A stretch of DNA of 64,000 bases from Actinospineispora acaciae DSM 45401 (lineage in GTDB: Bacteria > Actinomycetota > Actinomycetes > Mycobacteriales > Pseudonocardiaceae): assembly GCF_000620785.1 (NCBI RefSeq), contig NZ_JIAI01000017.1, positions 81,920 through 145,919 of the forward strand. The letters run 5' to 3'. Both the position numbers and the translations under genes were made by a program. Every line of letters starts with the position of its first letter. Positions within the stretch are counted from its first letter, which is position 1. The notes beneath the pieces are model-generated. The model was not told the DNA's origin. It did not search any database and saw only the letters and a list, made by a program, of their open reading frames with translations. Of the stretch, positions 58,656 through 64,000 are shown one piece after another.

Positions 58656-59243
58656 ATGGCCAGGCCACGGAAGTTCGACGAGGTCCGCGTCGTGGGCGCG
58701 GCGATGGACGCGTTCTGGCGCCGGGGCTACGAGGCCACCTCGACCCGCGACCTGTGCGACAGCACCGGGCTCGGCCCGTCCAGCCTGTACAACACGTTCG
58801 GCGACAAGCACCAGCTCTACCTGCGCTCGCTGCGCACCTACCGCGAGCAGGGCACCGCCGCCCAGGTCGCCCTGCTGCGGCGCCCCGGGCCGGCGCGGGA
58901 GCGGCTGCGCGAGCTGCTGGCGCGCGCCATCGACGACGACGAGTCCGACGGCCCCCGGGGCTGCTTCGCGATCAACGCGGCCATGGAGCGCGCCGCCGAG
59001 GACCCCGAGGTCAAGGCGGAGGTGCGCCGGAACTTCGACGCCGTCCAGGCGGCCATCCGGGAGACGATCACGCGCGGTCAGCTCTCCGGCGAGTTGGACC
59101 CGTCGCTGGACGCGGGCGCCGCCGCCCGCCAGTTGCTGGTCACCTACTACGGGCTGCGCGTGATGGCCCGCACCGAGGACGACCGCGCCGTCCTGCTCGG
59201 CGTGGTGGACGGCGCCCTCGCCCGGCTCGACACGGCGTCCTGA
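58656..59243 (+). CDS. TetR-family regulator
   Basis: 195 residues. HTH AMDAFWRRGYEATSTRDLCDSTGLGPSSLYNTFGDKHQLYL and a helical ligand domain containing GCFAINAAME, like the TetR_C AcrR/NemR branch. Probably represses the divergent MFS exporter and itself. TACCCT lies 6 nt before the ATG (leaderless). Confidence 0.92.
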   Translation: MARPRKFDEVRVVGAAMDAFWRRGYEATSTRDLCDSTGLGPSSLYNTFGDKHQLYLRSLRTYREQGTAAQVALLRRPGPARERLRELLARAIDDDESDGPRGCFAINAAMERAAEDPEVKAEVRRNFDAVQAAIRETITRGQLSGELDPSLDAGAAARQLLVTYYGLRVMARTEDDRAVLLGVVDGALARLDTAS

Positions 59244-59283
59244 CCTCCCGCTCCGGGCCCCGAACGGTTGATAACCTGCGCGA

Positions 59284-60024
59284 ATGACTGGCCAGGCGCC
59301 GGCCGTCTCGCGCCGCAAGCGACCGGCCGGGGTCGCCACCACCGACGTCACGCTGTCCGCCCACATCGGCTCGAACGCCGACGTGTTCCCGCTGGTCCTC
59401 GACCTGCACGTGCCCCGGGGTAGCCGGGTCGCGGACGTCACCTGGGGCAAGGGCGCGTTCTGGCGCAAGGTCCCCGCCGACGCCTACCAGGTGCACGCCA
59501 CGGACCTGCAGACCGGCGTGGACTGCCGCGCGCTGCCGTACGCCGACCAGGAGCTGGACTGCGTGGTCCTGGACCCGCCGTACATGGAGGGCCTGTTCCG
59601 CCGCGACGTCGAGCACCTGGCCGGCTCGGGCAGCCACGCCGCGTTCCGGGGCCGCTACTCCAACGGCGCGGCCACCGAGGCCGGCACCGGCCCGCGCTAC
59701 CACGACGCCGTGCTCGACCTCTACCTGCGCGCCGGCACCGAGGCCCACCGGGTGCTGCGCAACCACGGCGTGTTCATCGTCAAGTGCCAGGACGAGGTCA
59801 GCGCGAACCGCCAGCGGCTCACGCACGTCGAGCTGATCAACGCCTACGCCGAGGCCGGGTTCTACTGCAAGGACCTGTTCGTGGTGGTCCGCCCCAACCG
59901 ACCGGTCGTGGCCAGGCTGCTCCGCCAGGAGCACGCGCGGAAGAACCACTCGTACTTCCTGGTCTTCGTCAAGCTCGACCCCCGGCACCCGAAGCGCCTG
60001 CGCGCCGTATCGTCCAACCGGTGA
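59284..60024 (+). CDS. DNA methylase-like protein (DPPY motif), solitary
   Basis: 246 residues. Motif IV LDPPYMEG at Asp97-Tyr100, a motif I-like region VADVTWGKGAFWR, and a late KNHSYFLVFVK strand. This is the N6-adenine/N4-cytosine DNA methyltransferase arrangement. No restriction enzyme or specificity subunit is nearby, so it may be an orphan methylase or a nucleic-acid methylase of another kind. TAACCT lies 6 nt before the ATG. The stop overlaps the GNAT start by GTGA. Confidence 0.82.
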   Translation: MTGQAPAVSRRKRPAGVATTDVTLSAHIGSNADVFPLVLDLHVPRGSRVADVTWGKGAFWRKVPADAYQVHATDLQTGVDCRALPYADQELDCVVLDPPYMEGLFRRDVEHLAGSGSHAAFRGRYSNGAATEAGTGPRYHDAVLDLYLRAGTEAHRVLRNHGVFIVKCQDEVSANRQRLTHVELINAYAEAGFYCKDLFVVVRPNRPVVARLLRQEHARKNHSYFLVFVKLDPRHPKRLRAVSSNR

Positions 60025-60482
60025 CTGACCTGGTCCTACGCCCGTGCCACGGCCCCGCCGAGTTCCCAACCCTGGTCCGGATCTGGCGCGGCGCGGTGGA
60101 GGCGACGCACGACTTCCTGACCCCCGCCGACGTCTCCCATTACGAGGCCAGGGTCGCGAACGACTACCTGCCCGCGGTTGACATCACCGTCGCTGAGGCC
60201 GACGGCGTCGTGGTCGGCTTCTCCGGTGTCGCCGACGGCAAGCTGGAGATGCTCTTCGTCGACCCCGAGCATCGCGGCCACGGCGCCGGCTCCGCCCTCC
60301 TCCGGCACGCCCTGGCGGACAACCCGGAGCTGCTGGTCGACGTCAACGAACAGAACCCGCAGGCCGTCGGCTTCTACCAGCACCACGGGTTCGTCACGCT
60401 CAACCGTTCTGAGACGGACCCCGACGGGCGGCCGTTCCCGATCCTGCACCTCGGCCGCCCGCCTCGGGTCTCGGTTCAGTAG
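60021..60482 (+). CDS. GNAT acetyltransferase
   Basis: 153 residues with the acetyl-CoA loop FVDPEHRGHGAGSALLRHAL and C-terminal NPQAVGFYQHHGF. It transfers an acetyl group to an unknown amine. GTG 60021 overlaps the upstream methylase stop, implying coupled translation. Its 3' end overlaps the convergent alcohol dehydrogenase by 7 bp. Confidence 0.88.
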   Translation: MTDLVLRPCHGPAEFPTLVRIWRGAVEATHDFLTPADVSHYEARVANDYLPAVDITVAEADGVVVGFSGVADGKLEMLFVDPEHRGHGAGSALLRHALADNPELLVDVNEQNPQAVGFYQHHGFVTLNRSETDPDGRPFPILHLGRPPRVSVQ

Positions 60483-61594
60483 CGGATGACGCCCCGGATG
60501 TTCTTGCCGGCGTGCATGTCCTCGTAGCCGCGCGCGACCTCGTCCAGTGAGTACTCGGTGGTGACCAGCTCGTCGAGCTTGAGGTGCCCGGCGCGGTAGA
60601 GCTCCAGCAGCCGGGGGATGTCCGCGCTCGGGTTGGACGAGCCGAACAGCGAGCCCTTGAGCTTCTTCTCCAGCAGCGTCAGCTCCGAGATGGCGATCGG
60701 CAGCCCGACCTCGGTGACGTTGCCCAGTCCGGTGACGACCACGGTGCCCTGCTTGCGGACCCCGCTGAACGCCTCGGCCACGTGCTCGCCCTTGGTCACG
60801 CCGATGGTCACGATCGCCACGTCCGCGCCCTGGCCGTTGGTGAAGCTCCTGGCCAGCTCGCCGGCCTCCGGGATGCTGGCCACCGTGTGGGTGGCGCCCA
60901 GCGACTCCGCCGCCTCCCGCTTGAACGCCACCGGGTCCACCGCGATCACGTTCGCGGCCCCGGCGTGCGCCGCGCCCTGCACCGCGTTCGCGCCGATGCC
61001 TCCCACCCCGGCCACGATCACCGTGTCGCCGGGGCGCACCTCGCCGGTGTTCACCGCCGATCCCCAGCCGGTGCCCACGCTGCAGCCGAGCAGGCAGGCC
61101 TTCTCCAGCGGGGTGTCCTCGGCGACCTTGACCGCGGAGTCCACCGCCACCGTGGTGTACTCGCAGAACGTCGAGATGCCGCACATCTGGCCGACCGGGC
61201 TGCCGTCCTCCAGGTGCAGCCGGTAGCTGGTCGGGTCGTTCCAGCGGGCGCCCGCGAGCAGGCCCGCGCCCAGGTCACACAGGTTCTGGTGGCCGGTCGC
61301 GCACCAGCGGCACCGCCCGCAGCCCGGCAGGAACGAGAACACCACCTTGTCGCCCTCGGCGAAGCCCGGCGTGTTCGGCCCCACCGCGTCCACGATCCCG
61401 CCGCCCTCGTGCCCGCCGGCGAACGGATAGACCCCGACCGGGATGTCCCCGGTGGCCACGTGGTCGTCGGAGTGGCACAGCCCGGAGGCGACCATCCGCA
61501 CCCGCAGCTCGCCCTGCCTCGGATCGTCCAGCTCGAGGTTGACGACCTCGTACTTGCCCGGGGCCTGACGGATGACGGCACCGCGAGTCTTCAT
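60476..61594 (-). CDS. NDMA-dependent alcohol dehydrogenase
   Basis: 372-residue zinc MDR enzyme. Catalytic zinc ligands in SGLCHSDDH and GHEGGG, the structural-zinc cluster GCGRCRWCATGHQNLC, and Rossmann motif GVGGIGANAVQG. The match to the actinobacterial NDMA-dependent family (tightly bound NAD(H), mycofactocin-linked in other actinomycetes) is from the pattern DLGAGLLAGA. A -35/-10 pair at 61646-61674 drives it. Confidence 0.9.
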   Translation of the reverse strand: MKTRGAVIRQAPGKYEVVNLELDDPRQGELRVRMVASGLCHSDDHVATGDIPVGVYPFAGGHEGGGIVDAVGPNTPGFAEGDKVVFSFLPGCGRCRWCATGHQNLCDLGAGLLAGARWNDPTSYRLHLEDGSPVGQMCGISTFCEYTTVAVDSAVKVAEDTPLEKACLLGCSVGTGWGSAVNTGEVRPGDTVIVAGVGGIGANAVQGAAHAGAANVIAVDPVAFKREAAESLGATHTVASIPEAGELARSFTNGQGADVAIVTIGVTKGEHVAEAFSGVRKQGTVVVTGLGNVTEVGLPIAISELTLLEKKLKGSLFGSSNPSADIPRLLELYRAGHLKLDELVTTEYSLDEVARGYEDMHAGKNIRGVIRY

Positions 61595-61645
61595 CGATCT
61601 CCTCCTCGAGACGGGCTGGAGCGCTCGGATGGCGCGACCGCGGTG

Positions 61646-61674
61646 ATATTAGGTTTCGGCTACATGTGGCACAA
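61646..61674 (-). promoter_or_regulatory. Promoter of the alcohol dehydrogenase gene
   Basis: On the minus strand TTGTGC (61674-61669) and TAATAT (61651-61646) are separated by exactly 17 bp. The leader is about 45 nt and holds GGAGGAGAT before the ATG. Confidence 0.65.
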
Positions 61675-61948
61675 CACGTCTGGCACCAGGGACCCCTCCT
61701 GTTATGTCGCTGACCGGGTCGCGGGCGGGGCGGCCGACACCGCGATCGCACCAACGCGATATAACTGAACGGCCTGGGGGTTCGTCAGGTTACGAGATCC
61801 ACTGCCAATCGAACCCGAAGGTAGGACTTGTGCGGCGATCTTGGCCGCGACACTCCGAGATACGCCTAACTCTGTGCGACCATCCCGTCACAATAAGTAC
61901 GGGTATGACCGCTCATGGGGACGAGCGGCCGGCCACAAGGGGGAAAGG
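61675..61948. other. Divergent intergenic region before paaX
   Basis: About 270 bp of lower-GC DNA without a gene. It contains AACGCGATATAACTG and CACAATAAGTACGGGTATGAC, with a -10-like TATGAC close to the paaX start. No clear operator could be settled. Confidence 0.5.
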
Positions 61949-62776
61949 ATGAGGGCACGCTCGCTTGTCTTTGACCTGTTCGGCGACTACCTCCGCGAGC
62001 GGGGCGGCGAGATTCGACTGCGTGGGCTGATCGCGCTGATGGGATGCTTCGACGTCCCGGACGCGACGGTCCGCGTGGTGGTCACGCGGCTGCGCAAGGA
62101 GGGGTGGCTGGACAGCAGGAGGGCCGGCCGTGAAACCACATACGTATTGACCGACGCCGCCTGGCGACTGCTGGACGAGGGCCGGTCACGGATCTTCGAC
62201 AGGGCCGCCGACCCTTGGGACGGGTGGTGGCACATGGTCATCTACTCGGTCCCGGAGACCGAGCGGGCGCTGCGCGAACAACTGCGCAAGAAGCTGTCCT
62301 GGCTCGGCTTCGGCCCGCTCTCGCCGTCGGTCTGGCTCAGCCCGCACGACCGGATCGGCGAGGTCAGGGCCAGCGTGGCCGACTGGCCGGCGGTCCGGAT
62401 GGACACCTTCCACGCCAGGACCGAGAGCGTCATGATCGACCGTGACATGGCGGCCCGAGCCTGGCCGCTGGACGAGCTGAACCGCGACTACGCCGCGATG
62501 CTCGCGGTGTACCGCCCCCGGCTCGACCTCTACCGCGCGGGCGCCCTGACCGGCCAGGACGCGCTGGTGGAACGGATGCAGCTGATCAACACGTATCGGC
62601 GCTTCCCGTTCCGCGACCCGGACCTGCCCACCGAGCTGCTCCCCGACGACTGGGCCGGCAGGGCCGCGCACGAGGTGTTCCGGCAGTCCCACGAACTGCT
62701 CCGGGAGCCCGCCGAGGCCTGCGTCGACGAACTGCTCGGCAACACCGCGCCGAAGACCCTGGCCCACCAGGGTTAG
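61949..62776 (+). CDS. paaX: PaaX-family transcriptional regulator
   Basis: 275 residues. N-terminal winged helix (LVFDLFGDYLRERGGEIRLRGLIALMGCFDVPDATVRVVVTRLRKEGWL) and the PaaX C-terminal domain (WHMVIYSVPETERALREQLRKKLSWLGFGPLSPSVWLSPHD). PaaX proteins repress phenylacetate-type catabolism when phenylacetyl-CoA is absent, but no paa genes are here; local targets are unknown. ATG 61949 has GGGGGAAAGG upstream. Hairpins follow the stop. Confidence 0.9.
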   Translation: MRARSLVFDLFGDYLRERGGEIRLRGLIALMGCFDVPDATVRVVVTRLRKEGWLDSRRAGRETTYVLTDAAWRLLDEGRSRIFDRAADPWDGWWHMVIYSVPETERALREQLRKKLSWLGFGPLSPSVWLSPHDRIGEVRASVADWPAVRMDTFHARTESVMIDRDMAARAWPLDELNRDYAAMLAVYRPRLDLYRAGALTGQDALVERMQLINTYRRFPFRDPDLPTELLPDDWAGRAAHEVFRQSHELLREPAEACVDELLGNTAPKTLAHQG

Positions 62777-62834
62777 TTGTTGGACCTAGCGGACCACCGG
62801 GCCGGCTTCGGGGGAGTGGCCGGGTGATCCGTGC

Positions 62835-62906
62835 GGGTACGGTTCGGGGGAGCCGTACCCCTTGCGACGCCGGGCGTCCCGGCCCGTACCGGGCGCCCGG
62901 CGTTGC
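62835..62906 (+). terminator. Two strong hairpins after paaX
   Basis: GGGTACGG/CCGTACCC (62835-62842 with 62853-62860), then a second stem with arms at 62864-62882 and 62889-62906 (CGCCGGGCG/CGCCCGGCG core) around CCCGTA. Likely a bipartite terminator between paaX and the next gene. Confidence 0.7.
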
Positions 62907-62937
62907 GGGGTGAGCGCCGCCGCGGTCAGATGATGCG

Positions 62938-63648
62938 GTGCGAACATCAACGACGCTCGAATGGATGCGTTCGGGCACCGAGTTCTTCCTCGGCCATGTG
63001 GACAAGCTCTCGGACGAGGAACTGCTGGCGCCGAGCGCACTGCCAACCTGGACCAGGGCGCACGTGGTCGGCCACCTGGCGCGCAACGCCGAGGCACTCT
63101 GCCGCCTGACATCGTGGGCGCGGACCGGGGTGCCCAGCCCGATGTACGCCAGCAAGGAACAGCGGGACGCGGACATCGAGTCGTCGTCTCGGCTGCCCGT
63201 GGCCAGGCTGCGCTCCGAGCTGGTGTCCACCGCCGCGACGCTTGCCGACGATCTCGACTCCCTGTCGGAGGCTGACTGGAACGCCATCGTCCGCTCGGCG
63301 CAGGGGCGGGAGATCCAGGCCAGCCAGATACCGTGGCTGCGGGTGCGGGAGGTTTGGCTGCATGCGGTGGACCTCGGAGCGGGCGCGCGGGTTTCGGACC
63401 TGCCGTCGGGTGTGTTGGACGCGCTGCTCGGGGAGGTGTCTGGCGCGCTGTCCGGTCGGGAGGGGTGCCCGGCCGCTGTCTTGGAGGCCACCGATAGGGG
63501 TGGGAGTAGGTGGCGGTTGGGGCCGGATGCCGTGGATGCGGTGACGGTTCGTGGTAGTGCCGCGGAGTTGGTCGGGTGGTTGGTGGGGCGGTCGTCGTTG
63601 CGGGCGGCGGATGGTGGTGAGGTGCCGGAGTTGCCGGCTTGGTTGTAG
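62938..63648 (+). CDS. Maleylpyruvate isomerase-family (mycothiol-dependent) protein
   Basis: 236 residues of the DinB-like MDMPI fold: WTRAHVVGHLARNAEAL (His42, His46 as zinc ligands) and a late VREVWLHAVDLGAG supplying another. C-terminal MDMPI_C-like region. The family uses mycothiol as thiol cofactor in isomerase or transferase reactions; the substrate is unknown. GTG 62938 start; 3' quarter has a visibly different codon style (GGT, GTT, TTG rich) from the first part. Confidence 0.88.
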   Translation: MRTSTTLEWMRSGTEFFLGHVDKLSDEELLAPSALPTWTRAHVVGHLARNAEALCRLTSWARTGVPSPMYASKEQRDADIESSSRLPVARLRSELVSTAATLADDLDSLSEADWNAIVRSAQGREIQASQIPWLRVREVWLHAVDLGAGARVSDLPSGVLDALLGEVSGALSGREGCPAAVLEATDRGGSRWRLGPDAVDAVTVRGSAAELVGWLVGRSSLRAADGGEVPELPAWL

Positions 63649-63870
63649 TTCGTGGTCGTGCGTGCCGTCATGTGTTTCGTTCGAAAATCGCTGGCGCGAT
63701 TTCCGACGACCTGAGTTTGTAGGTTGCTTGGTGCCGTCCCCCGGTGGCGGCTGGGCGCGTTGGGTGGGGTTGGTTCCGTCTGTAGGCGGGACCGCGGCCG
63801 GATGACCACGCTGGGTCTGGCTTCCTGAGGTACCCAGGTTTTGTCGGTGCCTGCCGCTAGCGTCTTGGGT

Positions 63871-64000
63871 ATGGCAAATGGGCAGGTCACGGTGGGGTTG
63901 GCGGAGCTTTCGCCCGGCCCTGAGTTGGCTGCTGCCCTGGATGGGATCGATCTGTCCACAGTGTCGAACGGTGAGATCATCGCGGTGTTGCAGGCCCGCT
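63871..64000 (+). CDS. 13E12/DUF222 HNH endonuclease-like protein, 5' end
   Basis: The first 43 codons (ANGQVTVGLAELSPGPELAAALDGIDLSTVSNGEI...) match the start of the actinobacterial DUF222/13E12-repeat family, whose C-terminus normally has an HNH nuclease domain. The window ends before that. TAGCGT lies 7 nt before the ATG. Such genes occur in many copies per genome and are often repeat-like. Confidence 0.78.
   Translation, partial: MANGQVTVGLAELSPGPELAAALDGIDLSTVSNGEIIAVLQAR

Overview
The window is chromosomal DNA of a very GC-rich actinomycete, most likely of the order Pseudonocardiales (Amycolatopsis, Saccharothrix or Actinokineospora type). This rests on the composition, frequent GTG/TTG starts, a WhiB regulator, a maleylpyruvate isomerase-family gene of the mycothiol-dependent kind, an NDMA-dependent alcohol dehydrogenase, a 13E12/DUF222 HNH gene, and gene order. 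The left half follows the order I recall for Mycobacterium tuberculosis Rv3667-Rv3683: acs, holin-like membrane protein, ephE, marP, NUDIX, TlpA-like thioredoxin, nth, small membrane protein, crp, metallo-beta-lactamase, RidA, DUF4177, two ArsA/Get3-like ATPases, whiB4, ponA2, metallophosphoesterase. Genes absent from that order (ribosome rescue factor, lectin, SDR, hydrolase, LuxR, acyl-CoA ligase, two cation antiporters) sit between acs and the holin-like gene.

Region by region: 1-9.8 kb, a degenerate Fic protein, acs, arfB, a secreted lectin, SDR, hydrolase, a large LuxR regulator and an AMP-ligase. 9.9-13.1 kb, nhaA and an ArsB/NhaD-type transporter on opposite strands, both preceded by the same RNA-like leader element, with a CBS protein between. 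13.2-32.1 kb, the conserved core of cell-envelope, repair and stress genes, ending at tRNA-Pro(CGG). 32.1-36.3 kb, a lower-GC patch behind the tRNA with an integrase remnant, an orphan Imm7-type immunity gene, unknown genes and a DUF805 pair. 36.3-39.9 kb, asnB, an acyl-CoA dehydrogenase and a lipoprotein. 39.9-51.7 kb, two regulated catabolic and transport units: GntR with MFS/FAH/deacetylase, and TetR with aminotransferase/NCS1 permease/amidohydrolase/APC permease. 51.8-57.3 kb, a methyltransferase, a VanY-class A beta-lactamase pair, DNA polymerase IV with a deaminase, and a ParA/small-partner pair. 57.4-64 kb, an MFS/TetR divergon, a solitary DNA methylase-like gene with an acetyltransferase, an alcohol dehydrogenase, PaaX, a maleylpyruvate isomerase-like gene and the start of an HNH gene.

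Genes are tightly packed. Many neighbours overlap by ATGA, GTGA or TGATG, which implies translational coupling: nth-tlpA-NUDIX, the DUF4177-RidA-unknown series, the two catabolic operons, vanY-bla, and ParA with its partner. About eighteen genes have a TANNNT box 6-8 bases before the start codon and no Shine-Dalgarno, the usual sign of leaderless mRNAs.

The strongest novel signal is a 25-nt conserved block, with 23 identical positions, plus a distal CGCCGACC pairing partner. It lies in the 5' leaders of both cation/proton antiporter-type genes (9949-9989 on the plus strand, 13034-13104 on the minus strand), each copy just downstream of a -10-like box. It looks like a cis-regulatory RNA, possibly an ion-responsive riboswitch.
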